Origin: DASZIT01 sp963819695
GTDB lineage: Bacteria; Actinomycetota; Acidimicrobiia; Acidimicrobiales; RAAP-2
Length of the DNA: 64,000 bases
Reading direction: 5' to 3'
Assembly (NCBI GenBank): GCA_963819695.1
Contig: CAWFXD010000001.1
Location: 620,001 to 684,000 of the forward strand
Below are positions 16,933-25,731 of the stretch, in pieces. The translations under genes were made by a program, and so were the position numbers. The stretch's first letter is position 1, and each line of letters opens with the position of its first letter. The notes beneath the pieces are model-generated. The model saw nothing but the letters and a program-made list of their open reading frames with translations, did no database searches and was not told where the DNA came from.

Positions 16933-18063
16933 TCAGCCCCCCGAGACGAGTTCCTCGCCGCCCTCCGGGGGAGTCGGGTCGTCGACAGAGTCGAGCCAGC
17001 CGGCAGGAAGGTGCACCGGCCTCGGACCATTGGTGTGCCCCCGGGCCATCCGCGACGCCCCCGGGGGGAAAGGCACGGCACCGTCCAACCGGTCGAGGAC
17101 CCGGGTCAACTCCTCGTGGGTGGCAATGGTGGCCATCATCCGACGGACTTCGGGCCCGACCGGGAATCCGGTGAGGTACCAGCTGGTGTGCTTCCGGAAT
17201 TGGCGGATGCCATGCTCGTCCCCGAAGGTGTCGCAGAGGAACGAGGCGTGGGTCGCCATGATCTGCGCCACCTCCCCCAGGGCGGGAGGAGCTGAAAGCC
17301 GGCGTCCGGCGAAGGCATCGGCCAGATCCCGGAACAGCCATGGGCGACCCAGGCATCCCCGGCCCACCACCACTCCGTCACACCCGGTGGCGGCCACCAT
17401 GGCCAGGGCGTCGGATGCCTCCCAGATGTCGCCGTTCCCGAGCACCGGGATGGTGGTGACCGTTTCCTTCAGCGCGGCGATGGCCTGCCAGTCGGCGTTT
17501 CCCGAGTAGAGCTGTTCGGCGGTACGGGCGTGGAGGGCCACCGCCACCGCTCCTTCGCCTTCGGCGATCCGCCCGGTTTCGAGATAGGTGGTGTGGGTGT
17601 CGTCCACTCCGATCCGGAACTTGGCGCTGACCGGGACGGTGCCGGCTCCTTTGACGGCGGCGGCGACGATGTATCGGAGCAGGGTTCGATGGACGGGAAG
17701 GGCGGCGCCCCCTCCCCGCCGGGTCACCTTGGCCGCCGGGCAGCCGAAATTGAGATCGATGTGGTCGACGCCGATGTCGTCCACCAGTCGGCGGACCGCC
17801 TCGTGCATCACCCGCGGGTCGACCCCGTAGAGCTGGACGCTCCGCACCGGCTCGTCAGAGCCGAAGGTGACCATGCCCATGGTCTTGGCGTTGCTCTCGA
17901 CCAAGGCGCGGGCGGTGACCATCTCGCTCACGTAGAGACCCGCGCCGTAGGTACGGCAGAGGCGCCGGAAGGCGGCGTTGGTCACCCCTGCCATCGGGGC
18001 CAGGACCACCGGTGGGTCGACGGCGATCGGCCCGAGCTTGAGCGGAGGGGAACCGTCGGTCAT
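16933..18063 (-). CDS. dusB: tRNA-dihydrouridine synthase
   Basis: FMN enzyme that reduces uridine in the tRNA D-loop. 376 residues: a TIM barrel starting PVVLAPMAGVTNAAFRRL, SVQLYG, then DLNFGCPAAKVTRRGGGAAL with the conserved Cys of the GCP motif. ALHARTAEQLYSG and PVLGNGDIW form the phosphate/FMN site, and VVVGRGCLGRPWLF follows. The C-terminal helical RNA-binding domain contains HTSWYLTGFP, as in DusB. Its ATG overlaps the stop of maf as ATGA, so translation is coupled. Confidence 0.93.
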   Translation of the reverse strand: MTDGSPPLKLGPIAVDPPVVLAPMAGVTNAAFRRLCRTYGAGLYVSEMVTARALVESNAKTMGMVTFGSDEPVRSVQLYGVDPRVMHEAVRRLVDDIGVDHIDLNFGCPAAKVTRRGGGAALPVHRTLLRYIVAAAVKGAGTVPVSAKFRIGVDDTHTTYLETGRIAEGEGAVAVALHARTAEQLYSGNADWQAIAALKETVTTIPVLGNGDIWEASDALAMVAATGCDGVVVGRGCLGRPWLFRDLADAFAGRRLSAPPALGEVAQIMATHASFLCDTFGDEHGIRQFRKHTSWYLTGFPVGPEVRRMMATIATHEELTRVLDRLDGAVPFPPGASRMARGHTNGPRPVHLPAGWLDSVDDPTPPEGGEELVSGG

Positions 18064-18656
18064 GCGGCCCACAGCGAAGTGATCGGGATATCGAGGCGGG
18101 TAAGCAGAGAGCGGAACAACGGGAGGGAGAGCCCGATCACGTTGCTGGGATCGCCGTCGACTCCGTCGACGAAGGGGGCGGATCTCCCGTCCAGGGTGAA
18201 GGCGCCAGCCACGGCCATGGCTTCTCCGGTGGCCAGGTAGGCCCTCAGCTCGTCGTCGGTGGTGACGCCGAATCGCACAGTGGTGGCGGCGACGTCCGTC
18301 ACTCGGTTACCGGTCCGCTCGTCGATGACGCAGTGCCCGGTGTAGAGGATGCCTTCCCTGCCCCGCATCGACCGCAGCCAACCCATCGCCTCGTCCTCGC
18401 TGCTCGGCTTGCCGAACCGACGACCGTCGAACTCGAGTATCGAGTCGCAGCCGACGACGATGGCGTCCCCGTTGGGGTCGGCGACGGCCGACGCCTTGCG
18501 CTCGGCCAGGAGGCAGGTGAGGTTGGCCGTGTCGTCGGCGACGACTTCGTCCTCGTTGATACCGCTCACCACCACTTTGGGATCGAAGCCGGCCTCTTGG
18601 AGCAGGCGGAGTCGGGCCCGGGACCCCGAAGCGAGGATGAGAGTGCGTCCCGGCAT
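18060..18656 (-). CDS. maf: Maf family nucleotide pyrophosphatase
   Basis: 198 residues. N-terminal LILASGSRARLRLLQEAGF is the phosphate-binding loop of the Maf family, followed by INEDEV, LAERKASAVA and VGCDSILEFDGRRFGKP with the acidic catalytic residue. GVDGDPSNVIGLSLPLFRSLL closes the fold. Maf proteins hydrolyse non-canonical or modified NTPs to prevent misincorporation. It is cotranscribed with dusB. Confidence 0.92.
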   Translation of the reverse strand: MPGRTLILASGSRARLRLLQEAGFDPKVVVSGINEDEVVADDTANLTCLLAERKASAVADPNGDAIVVGCDSILEFDGRRFGKPSSEDEAMGWLRSMRGREGILYTGHCVIDERTGNRVTDVAATTVRFGVTTDDELRAYLATGEAMAVAGAFTLDGRSAPFVDGVDGDPSNVIGLSLPLFRSLLTRLDIPITSLWAA

Positions 18657-18754
18657 CCAACCAGCGTAGGGGCTGGGTGGTGACGCACCGGATCAGCCGC
18701 GCTCCTGGGCTGCCAGCGAAGTAGCGTGACTCGCACGCCACCAGGGGGGTTTCT

Positions 18755-19150
18755 ATGACAGCGGTACCAATGACGACCGGACAAGCGCCCCATGGGCCGC
18801 TTGGAAAGATACGCCGTCCCGGGATCGTGATTCTGCTCTCCATCGTCACCCTGGGGATTTATGGCCTGTATTGGCAGTATTCAACCTTCAAGGAGATGAA
18901 GGACCATACCGGGCAGGGCATCGGAGGAGGGGTGGGACTTCTGCTGGCGATCCTGCTCGGGATCGTCAACGTTTTTCTGATGCCCGCCGAGGTGGGGAAC
19001 ATGTACGCCGCGGAAGGTCAGGTAAAGCCGATCAGCGGTGTGAGTGGATTCTGGGTCTTCCTTCCCATCGTCGGATCGTTCGTCTGGATATTCAAGGTTC
19101 AGGGCAACCTGAACCGCTACTGGGCGGCGCACGGCGGCGTCCCCGCCTAA
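18755..19150 (+). CDS. DUF4234 small membrane protein
   Basis: 131 residues. After a ~20-residue N terminus comes GIVILLSIVTLGIYGLYWQYSTFKEM, the DUF4234 signature helix ending in YWxY. Two more hydrophobic segments follow (~residues 50-68 and 96-115), and then the family's closing QGNLNRYWAAH. Function unknown; probably three transmembrane helices. Divergent from maf with a 98-base gap. Confidence 0.8.
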   Translation: MTAVPMTTGQAPHGPLGKIRRPGIVILLSIVTLGIYGLYWQYSTFKEMKDHTGQGIGGGVGLLLAILLGIVNVFLMPAEVGNMYAAEGQVKPISGVSGFWVFLPIVGSFVWIFKVQGNLNRYWAAHGGVPA

Positions 19151-19293
19151 GCGGCCGCCCAACCGGCGCACGCCCGGGGTCATCGAGGGTGATCGATTCG
19201 TGGACAAGCTCGAGCATCTGCTCGGACTGACGGTCCCCGATGACGGCTGGGTCGACCAGCTGTGTGTCGGTCCGGACTACCTGGGCAAAGGGG

Positions 19294-19869
19294 TCAGCAG
19301 GTCAACTGGGCGGCGGAGATCGACCAGACGGCCAGCACGCCGCTCGGAAAGAACTGGTCGGCATGGCACCACGGCGGAAAACTTCCGTTGCGGGCCCGCC
19401 AGTTGCCGCCCGATTTCTGACTGAACCAACCGAAGGCCCCGGCATCCTGCATGCTCACATGAACCTGATAACTGGCCTCCTGGGAGGGCACGAAACCCGA
19501 CATCGCCCAGTAGGTGCCGGAGGAGGGATCGTAGGCGTAGTACACGCTGTTCGGTGCGGTTCCGATCACATCGGTGGCCTTGAACTTGTTGAAGGCCTCG
19601 TAGGCCGAGGTGAGCTGGCTCTTCACCGTGTTGGAGACCGGTAGGTTCTGCACGCCCGGGCTGGTCGACGAGGTGCTGGAACCGGTTCCGGTGGTCGACG
19701 ACGAACTCGCGACACTTGACGTTGTCCCGGATCCTGACGTGGTCGGGCTGGTCGAACCTCCGGACGAACATGACGCCGCGAACAGGGCGACGCCTCCGAT
19801 CAGGGTCACGGCCACTTTCCGTCGACCCGACGGAATCGTCAACCGGCCACCTCGTCGGTCATAGATCAC
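19294..19869 (-). CDS. putative lipoprotein with Ser/Thr-rich linker
   Basis: 191 residues from GTG 19869, chosen because CAGGAGG lies eight bases before it. A signal peptide ending LFAASC suggests a lipobox with Cys near residue 34. The next ~50 residues are almost entirely Ser, Thr and Gly, a disordered wall-spanning linker. The C-terminal ~110 residues form a compact domain (VYYAYDPSSGTYWAMSGFVP, WFSQKSGGNW) with two further Cys residues. Function not recognised; probably anchored outside the cytoplasmic membrane. Confidence 0.7.
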   Translation of the reverse strand: MIYDRRGGRLTIPSGRRKVAVTLIGGVALFAASCSSGGSTSPTTSGSGTTSSVASSSSTTGTGSSTSSTSPGVQNLPVSNTVKSQLTSAYEAFNKFKATDVIGTAPNSVYYAYDPSSGTYWAMSGFVPSQEASYQVHVSMQDAGAFGWFSQKSGGNWRARNGSFPPWCHADQFFPSGVLAVWSISAAQLTC

Positions 19870-20048
19870 CGCATCCTCCTGTTGCTCTCCCAAGGCCGGG
19901 GCTGGAGCCTCTCGCGGCCGGAGGCTCCACCACATGTCCCGTCGCGTTTTGAAACCTACCCCGGGCTCAAGGATGGCGACGGGCGGGTGGAGGACGGACT
20001 GTGGCTGGGCGGCGGGTGCGAACGGTCAGGATGCGCGATCCTGGGGGC

Positions 20049-20330
20049 ATGTCCGAATCCGGAACCACCCTCTCTCCCCGTTTGTCCGATCCTTTGCTCG
20101 ACGGCGATCACGAGCGCATGGCCCACATCGTCCTCGAAGGGTTCAAGCCCGAGGAGGGTGACTATGTTTCGGCCGGTCCCTCGGTGGTGGAGGGCATGGT
20201 GAACGGCACCGCGGTGCGGGCGTTGTGCGGGAAAATCTGGGTGCCGGGTCGCGATCCCAAGCGTTTCGGGATCTGTCCGACCTGCAAGGAGATCGCCGAG
20301 GCCAGAGGCTGGAAGGTCCCGGCCGGCTGA
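20049..20330 (+). CDS. DUF3039 zinc-ribbon-like protein
   Basis: 93 residues from ATG 20049. The second half carries ALCGKIWVPGRDPKRFGICPTCKEI: one Cys, then a CPTC pair, plus a His (HIVLEGF) that could complete a metal site. This is the actinobacterial DUF3039 family. Function unknown. It is convergent with the next gene, one base apart. Confidence 0.82.
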   Translation: MSESGTTLSPRLSDPLLDGDHERMAHIVLEGFKPEEGDYVSAGPSVVEGMVNGTAVRALCGKIWVPGRDPKRFGICPTCKEIAEARGWKVPAG

Positions 20331-20331
20331 A

Positions 20332-20850
20332 TCAGGCCGAGGGGTCTGAGCTCGGGTCGCCCTGGTCATCGACCGACGGCGGCTCGGCTGGGTCGGCGGA
20401 TTCCGCGGCCAGCCCGTATCTGGGATCGGTGGCGAGCAACTCGGCACACAGGTCGGAGGAGGGCAGGCCGTCCTGAGCCACCCAGGCCAACATGACGGCA
20501 ATGACCGGGTCGGCAAAGTCGGATCCAACGGTGTCGAGGGCGGCCAGCAACTGTTCCCGGCTCGGGTTTTCCGAGTTGTCGCCGAGCACTTCAACGGTCC
20601 GGGTGAGACACTCGTCCGAGAGGGCGGCGGCTACGTAGGGAACGGTGGGTCGGTACTGGTTTCGGGTCAGGTAGGGAGCCGGGTCATGGTGGCGTCGCAA
20701 TGCCAGCATGGCGTTGTATACCGCCTTCGACGGCCGAGTGGCCGCCTGGGTGGCCAGGTTCAAGGCGGCCTTCAGTTCGGTGGGGCTCACCTTCATCATT
20801 GTCTCTCGCAGCATCGCGTCGCGATTCTGCTTGGTGGATTCGACGTCCAT
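20332..20850 (-). CDS. conserved hypothetical helical protein
   Basis: 172 residues, mostly helical, with the sequence SPTELKAALNLATQAATRPSKAVYNAMLALRRHHDPAPYL and an acidic, Pro/Ser-rich disordered tail of ~30 residues. I recognise no domain; the codon pattern and length support a real gene. It ends one base from the DUF3039 gene. Confidence 0.6.
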   Translation of the reverse strand: MDVESTKQNRDAMLRETMMKVSPTELKAALNLATQAATRPSKAVYNAMLALRRHHDPAPYLTRNQYRPTVPYVAAALSDECLTRTVEVLGDNSENPSREQLLAALDTVGSDFADPVIAVMLAWVAQDGLPSSDLCAELLATDPRYGLAAESADPAEPPSVDDQGDPSSDPSA

Positions 20851-20996
20851 ACCGTCCCTCGATCTCCGGACCTCCCTGGATGGGAACGGCCCCGGCCGAC
20901 ATTGTGCCAGGTCGAGTGGATAGCCGGTTCATCAGCCGGCCGGATGCCCGAGGTGACGGCGGCCGCGGGGATCGCCCGGGTCGCGGCCGTAGTCGC

Positions 20997-21293
20997 TCAG
21001 CGGTACTCACCGACGATGGTTGCTCCCATCGCAACCGGGGGAACATCGCACCGGTCGGCGATGTCGGCGACAAAGGCTCGGAAGGCCGGCACCTCCGTCA
21101 GTGAGTCCGGATCCGCGACCTCGTGCTCGATCGCCACGTGGATGAAGCTCACACCATCCTCGAGCCGGAAGACCCGGTAGGTGAAGCCATTCGGCTGCCG
21201 TTCGTCCAACTCCGCGAAGACGGCTTCGACCAGACGCTGATTTTCGTCGGCCCGTTCGGGTTTGGCCTGGTACCGCACCACGATCGTCTTCAT
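20997..21293 (-). CDS. small ABM-like (ferredoxin-fold) protein
   Basis: 98 residues from ATG 21293 (MKTIVVRYQAKPERADENQRL). The pattern of an N-terminal strand, a long helix, the TYRVFRLEDGVSFIHVAIEHE strands and a late helix (AFRAFVADIADRC) matches the antibiotic-biosynthesis-monooxygenase-like dimeric fold. No active-site residues can be assigned. The gene is on the same strand as bioB-bsaP and 104 bases downstream of it. Confidence 0.65.
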   Translation of the reverse strand: MKTIVVRYQAKPERADENQRLVEAVFAELDERQPNGFTYRVFRLEDGVSFIHVAIEHEVADPDSLTEVPAFRAFVADIADRCDVPPVAMGATIVGEYR

Positions 21294-21397
21294 TTTCTGC
21301 CTCCAACTCGTGCGGCCCTGACGGCCGACTCCGTCATTGAGACGCCGGCCGGGTCGGAAACCCATCGGTACGGCCCGACGGGATCTTGACCTGGGTC

Positions 21398-21601
21398 CTA
21401 ATCAGCCGGTCCGCGGGGCATGTCGCCATGGTCGCGGCACCGGGCCCGGTAGCCGCCGGGGGAGACCCGCACCGTGAGCCGGCGGCCGCAGGCCTGGCAG
21501 AATCGGGGCGGGTCGAGCGTCCGCCCGCACCCTGCGCAGTCGGCCTCGGGCCGCCCGCAGCCGGTGCAATGGCGTGTCGACGTTGCCACCGACCCGCTCA
21601 C
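21398..21601 (-). CDS. bsaP: biotin synthase auxiliary protein-like (BsaP), Cys-rich
   Basis: 67 residues. GTG start at 21601 overlaps the bioB stop as GTGA, so it is translated directly after bioB. Four paired metal-ligand motifs are visible: CTGC, CAGC, CQAC and CRDH. The segment PPRFCQACGRRLTVRV, then SPGGYRARCRDHG, resembles what I recall of the mycobacterial protein encoded next to bioB (Rv1590), which biotin synthase needs for full activity. That role is known for mycobacteria and inferred here. The two N-terminal Cys pairs appear to be extra compared with that protein. A plain zinc ribbon is the alternative. Confidence 0.75.
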   Translation of the reverse strand: MSGSVATSTRHCTGCGRPEADCAGCGRTLDPPRFCQACGRRLTVRVSPGGYRARCRDHGDMPRGPAD

Positions 21602-22704
21602 AGGACGCCGGTGAGGGCTCCGACCGGCATCCGCAGGTCGGCGAGCATCTGCAGGTCCTCATCGGCGGACCGGCCGAGGGTGGTCAGGTAGTTGCCCACG
21701 ATGAGCGCATTGATCCCCGAGGTCATGCCCATAGCCTGCAGCTCGCGGAGGGTGACTTCTCGGCCACCGGCGTAGCGCAGGATGACCCCGGGAAGCCCCA
21801 ACCGGAACATGGCAATCCACCGGATCGCCTCCCAGGCCGCCACCGGCTGGGCGTCGCCGAGCGGGGTACCGGGGCGGGGGTTGAGAAAGTTGAGGGGCAC
21901 TTCGGTGGGGTCGAGCTCCTGGAGCTGGCCGATCAGCTCCACCCGTTGCTGGTCGGTCTCGCCCATCCCGATGAGGGCGCCGCAACACAGTTCCATCCCG
22001 TGGTCGCGGACCAGCCGGCAGGTGGCTTCCCGCTCCTCCCAGCTGTGGGAGGTGACGACGTTGGGGAAGAAGGACCGGGAGGTCTCGAGATTGTGGTTGT
22101 AACGGTGGACGCCGCCCTCGCCCAGGCGCCGGGCCTGGTCGTCGGTGAGGAGCCCGGCGCTCACCGCCACGTTGAGGCCGGTCCGGTCCCGCACTAGCGG
22201 GACCAGCTCGAGGATCCGCCCGAGGGTCTTCTCGTCCGGGCCCCGGATGGCCAACACGATGCAGAACTCCGACGCCCCGAGGGCCTTGGTCTCCTCCGCC
22301 GCGGCCAGCACCTCCTCGGCGTCGAGGAAGGGCGTGGCCTTCACCGGGGTGTCGAAGCGGGAGGACTGGGAGCAGAAGTGGCAGTCCTCCGGGCAACCCC
22401 CGGTCTTGGCCGACAGGATCCCCTCGACCTCGACCTCGGGACCGCACCAGGCCAGGCGGACCTGGTGGGCAAGGGCGGCCAGCGAGGTGACCCATTGGTC
22501 GGGGAGCTCGGCCAGTCCGGCCAGCTGGTCGGTGGTGAGCAGGCGTCGCTCATCGAGGAGGGCGGTCTCGGCCGACTGGAGGCGGGCCCGGGCGTCGACC
22601 GACTCGATCTCGATGCGCTGGTGGAGCGGCACATCCGGGCCCCGGTTGGGCGCCGACAGCGTCACGGTGGTACGGATAGGGGTGGCAGTGGCTTCACCAG
22701 GCAT
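21598..22704 (-). CDS. bioB: biotin synthase
   Basis: Radical-SAM enzyme that inserts sulfur into dethiobiotin. 368 residues from ATG 22704; earlier in-frame Met codons fall in non-coding sequence. The [4Fe-4S] motif CPEDCHFC (CxxxCxxC) lies near residue 105, followed by SQSSRFDTPVKATPFL. YNHNLETSRSFFPNV and CCGALIGMGET match the substrate and [2Fe-2S] regions of BioB, and PLNFLNPRPGTPL is conserved. An N-terminal extension of ~45 residues precedes the barrel. Coupled to the BsaP-like gene and divergent from an acyl-CoA dehydrogenase. Confidence 0.94.
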   Translation of the reverse strand: MPGEATATPIRTTVTLSAPNRGPDVPLHQRIEIESVDARARLQSAETALLDERRLLTTDQLAGLAELPDQWVTSLAALAHQVRLAWCGPEVEVEGILSAKTGGCPEDCHFCSQSSRFDTPVKATPFLDAEEVLAAAEETKALGASEFCIVLAIRGPDEKTLGRILELVPLVRDRTGLNVAVSAGLLTDDQARRLGEGGVHRYNHNLETSRSFFPNVVTSHSWEEREATCRLVRDHGMELCCGALIGMGETDQQRVELIGQLQELDPTEVPLNFLNPRPGTPLGDAQPVAAWEAIRWIAMFRLGLPGVILRYAGGREVTLRELQAMGMTSGINALIVGNYLTTLGRSADEDLQMLADLRMPVGALTGVL

Positions 22705-22814
22705 GCGGCAACGGTACTTGGCCGGGTGGGACTTCCGAAAAACGAACACGGTCAGATGACCTTCACCCGACCCATCGAGACGTTCTGGCCGGACCAGACG
22801 GCAAGGAGACAGCT

Positions 22815-24113
22815 GTGGCATGGGATTTTTCCACCGAGCCGGAGTTCGAGGCGAAGCTGGCGTGGATGCGCGAGTTCGTCCGAGAGGAGATCTTCCCGCT
22901 CGAGACCCTCTCGTTGCCGCATGACGTCCTGATCGAGGCCATCAAACCGCTCCAGGACCAGGTGAAGGGTCAGGGCCTGTGGGCCTCCCATCTCCCTCCC
23001 GAACTGGGGGGCGGCGGGTTCGGTCAGCTCCGGCTCGGGTTGATGCACGAGATCCTGGGCCAGACCATCTACGGACCGGTGGTGTTCGGCAACAACGCCC
23101 CCGACTCCGGGAATGCCGAGCTGCTGGCGGTGGGGATCGAGAACTCCGGGCGGGAGGACCACCGCAAGCAGTGGCTGGAACCGTTGTTGGACGGGACCCT
23201 GCGGAGCGCCTTCTCGATGACTGAGCCGGGGGCGGGGGCCGACCCGACCATGATCACCACCCGGGCGGTACGGGACGGCGATGAATGGGTGATCGACGGG
23301 CACAAGTGGTTCACCTCCAACGGGTCGGTGGCCGACTTCCTGATCGTGATGGCGGTGACCAATCCCGACGTCCACCCCTATGCCGGCTGCTCGATGATCA
23401 TCGTGCCGGCCGACGCTCCCGGCGTCGACATCGTGCGGGACATCGCCACCATGGAAGACCCGGTGGAGCACTTCGGGAAGTTCGGCGGCCACGCCGAGAT
23501 CATCTACCGGGAGGTGCGGGTTCCCTACGACAACCTGATCGGGAACGAGGGCGAAGGGTTCCTGCTGGCCCAGAACCGGCTGGGGCCGGGCCGGATCCAC
23601 CACTGCATGCGGTGGCTCGGCCAGTCCAGGCGGGCCTTCGACATGCTCTGCGAGCGAGCGGTGTCCCGGACCACCCATAAGTCGACCCTGGCGGAGAAGC
23701 AGACCATCCAGAACTGGGTGGCCGACTCGTTGGCGGAGATGACCGCCGCCCGGCTGATGACCCTCTACGCGGCGTGGAAGATGGACGAGGTCGGCGCCTC
23801 GGCGGCCAGGGTGGAGATCGCCATGATCAAGTACTACGGCGCCGGGGTGCTCTACAACGTCATCGACCGGGCCATCCAGGTCCACGGGTCACTGGGGTTC
23901 TCCACCGATCTCCCGCTGGAGTCGATGTACCGGGCCGCCCGGGCCGCCCGCATCTACGACGGTCCCGACGAGGTCCACAAGGTCACCGTGGCTCGCCACA
24001 CCCTGAAGCTGTACACCCCGGTCGAGGTGCCCACCGAGCACGTGCCCACCCGGCGGCTGGCGGCCAAGGAGCGGTTCGCCCACCTGTTGGAGGCGGCGAC
24101 GGCCAACGCCTGA
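22815..24113 (+). CDS. acyl-CoA dehydrogenase
   Basis: 432 residues from GTG 22815. The FAD enzyme shows the N-terminal helical domain and then the beta domain, with AFSMTEPGAGADPTMI and WVIDGHKWFTSNG. The C-terminal helical domain has QVHGSLGFSTDLPLESMYR and AARIYDGPDEVHKVTVARH. The overall form resembles the ACAD10/11 group (ACAD domain only) that acts on long or branched acyl-CoAs. The catalytic Glu is not certain from sequence alone. Monocistronic: a strong inverted repeat follows it. Confidence 0.92.
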   Translation: MAWDFSTEPEFEAKLAWMREFVREEIFPLETLSLPHDVLIEAIKPLQDQVKGQGLWASHLPPELGGGGFGQLRLGLMHEILGQTIYGPVVFGNNAPDSGNAELLAVGIENSGREDHRKQWLEPLLDGTLRSAFSMTEPGAGADPTMITTRAVRDGDEWVIDGHKWFTSNGSVADFLIVMAVTNPDVHPYAGCSMIIVPADAPGVDIVRDIATMEDPVEHFGKFGGHAEIIYREVRVPYDNLIGNEGEGFLLAQNRLGPGRIHHCMRWLGQSRRAFDMLCERAVSRTTHKSTLAEKQTIQNWVADSLAEMTAARLMTLYAAWKMDEVGASAARVEIAMIKYYGAGVLYNVIDRAIQVHGSLGFSTDLPLESMYRAARAARIYDGPDEVHKVTVARHTLKLYTPVEVPTEHVPTRRLAAKERFAHLLEAATANA

Positions 24114-24164
24114 GGTATTCCGTTGCCTCGCCTCTTGGTTTCCGCCTGATTCCGGTGATTGTTT

Positions 24165-24213
24165 CGCGCCGCCTTTGAGCGAATCGATGGGCCATTCGCT
24201 CAAAGGCGGCGCG
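24165..24213. terminator. 20-base-arm perfect inverted repeat after the acyl-CoA dehydrogenase
   Basis: Bases 24165-24184 are exactly complementary to 24194-24213, with a 9-base loop CGATGGGCC. The stem is GC-rich with an internal CTTTGAG/CTCAAAG. There is no T-run on the + side, so this is either a U-less actinobacterial terminator or another hairpin; it sits 51 bases after the acyl-CoA dehydrogenase stop. Confidence 0.6.
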
Positions 24214-24276
24214 CACGGCAGGCCCAAAGGTCGGCTCGGTGGCTCGGGCCTTCTGGCCGATTGTCACAATGGCAGG

Positions 24277-25080
24277 GTGACAAGAGACGCGGCCGACGGC
24301 TGGCTCCGACAACTGGCCGCCGCGCTCGAGGTGACACCCGGCCCGCCCCGACCGCTCGGCGCCAGCATCTGGCGGGTGAACGCCGGAGGCCGGGAGTTGG
24401 TGGCGAAGACCGGTCCCGGGGTTGCCGACGAGGCGGCCGGGTTGCAGGTCCTGGCCCGGGTCCCCGGCGGCCCGGCGGTGCCCGAAGTCGTGCTGACCCA
24501 ACCGGACCTGTTGGTGACCACCTGGGTCGACCCCGGCCGGAGGACGGCGGCGCAAGAAGTGGCACTGGGCCGGCGACTGGCCGTCCTGCACTCCCAGCCG
24601 TGGTCGACCTGGGGAGGCGGCTCACACTGGGTCGGTGCCTGTCCGGTCGACCCGGAGCCCGTCGGCGACGGAGCCATCTACTTCGGCCGGCGGCTCATGG
24701 ACCTGTCGTCACGCTGCGGGCTGGACCGGCCGGCGTCCAGGCTGGCGGCCCGGATCGGCGAGCTGCTGCCGATCGACGGGCCGTCGTTGGTTCACGGCGA
24801 CCTCTGGTGGGGAAACGTGCTGTGGGGGGCGGACGGCCAACCGTGGCTCATCGACCCCTCGGTCCACGGCGGCTACCCCGAAGAGGACCTGGCCATGCTG
24901 GGGTTGTTCGGCACGGTCCCCCATCGGACCATCGAGGCCTATCTGGATGTCCGGTCGTTGCCCGCCGGCTGGGAGGAGCGGGTCGAGCTCTTCGAGCTCT
25001 TCCCGCTGCTGGTGCACGCGGTGCTGTTCGGCGGTAGCTACCGGTCCCGGGCCGAGGGCATCGTCCGCCGGCTGACCTGA
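24277..25080 (+). CDS. fructosamine kinase family protein
   Basis: 267 residues from GTG 24277. Kinase-like fold of the FN3K/APH superfamily: ANxxxxxLVAK-like ELVAKTGPG near residue 40, LVTTWVD hinge, then the catalytic loop VHGDLWWGNVLWG and IDPSVHGGYPEEDLAMLGLFG. LHGDLWxGN and IDPAxxxGxxExDLAM are signatures of fructosamine kinases, which phosphorylate and destabilise glycated lysines. An upstream in-frame ATG at 24175 would run through the hairpin and is unlikely. Confidence 0.88.
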   Translation: MTRDAADGWLRQLAAALEVTPGPPRPLGASIWRVNAGGRELVAKTGPGVADEAAGLQVLARVPGGPAVPEVVLTQPDLLVTTWVDPGRRTAAQEVALGRRLAVLHSQPWSTWGGGSHWVGACPVDPEPVGDGAIYFGRRLMDLSSRCGLDRPASRLAARIGELLPIDGPSLVHGDLWWGNVLWGADGQPWLIDPSVHGGYPEEDLAMLGLFGTVPHRTIEAYLDVRSLPAGWEERVELFELFPLLVHAVLFGGSYRSRAEGIVRRLT

Positions 25081-25150
25081 CAGGTCGAAGGACCCACCCA
25101 ACCAGGGGAATTCTTGTCATTACGCCAGGCAATCGTGCAACGATGAGTCC

Positions 25151-25705
25151 ATGCCCCGACGGGATGCCGACGTCTTCATCGGTGGACCGGAGAAGGCGGT
25201 CATCGTGATCGTCGACTACGACCCGGCCTGGTCCCGGCGGTTCGAAATCGAACGGCAGAAGATCATCGGTGCACTCGCCGGACGGGCTCTGGCCGTCGAC
25301 CACATCGGCTCGACCTCGGTTCCCGGGCTGGCCGCCAAGCCGATCGTCGACATCTGCCTCACGGTGACGGATTCCTCGGAGGAAGCGTCCTACTTGGGAG
25401 ATCTTCAGGCCGCGGGGTATGAACTCCGGGTCCGTGAACCAGACTTCCACGAACATCGCATGGTTCGAAGCTCAGGGCACGACGTTCACGTCCATGTCTT
25501 CACCCAGGGATCCGAAGAGATCGCCAGCTACCTCGTATTCCGAGATTGGTTGCGCGAGAACGCCGTCGATCGAGAGCTCTACGCGTCGACGAAGCGGCAA
25601 CTCGCCAGCCAGGATTGGCCGACCATGCAGGACTACGCCGACGCCAAGACCGATGTCGTCAACACCATCCTGGGGCATGCCCGGGGAGGGCCCGCACCCG
25701 GCTGA
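25151..25705 (+). CDS. GrpB family (nucleotidyltransferase-fold) protein
   Basis: 184 residues. IVDYDPAWSRRFEIERQKI, then VDHIGSTSVPGLAAKPIVDICLTV, is the GrpB/UPF0157 core: GSTSVPG...KPIVD corresponds to the GS and D-x-D motif of nucleotidyltransferase folds. VHVHVF and YLVFRDWLREN complete the family. Some members are fused to CoA-biosynthesis enzymes, but the function of standalone ones is not established. Confidence 0.88.
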   Translation: MPRRDADVFIGGPEKAVIVIVDYDPAWSRRFEIERQKIIGALAGRALAVDHIGSTSVPGLAAKPIVDICLTVTDSSEEASYLGDLQAAGYELRVREPDFHEHRMVRSSGHDVHVHVFTQGSEEIASYLVFRDWLRENAVDRELYASTKRQLASQDWPTMQDYADAKTDVVNTILGHARGGPAPG

Positions 25706-25731
25706 GCGGGCCGGCGGAGCGGAGAGCCGGC

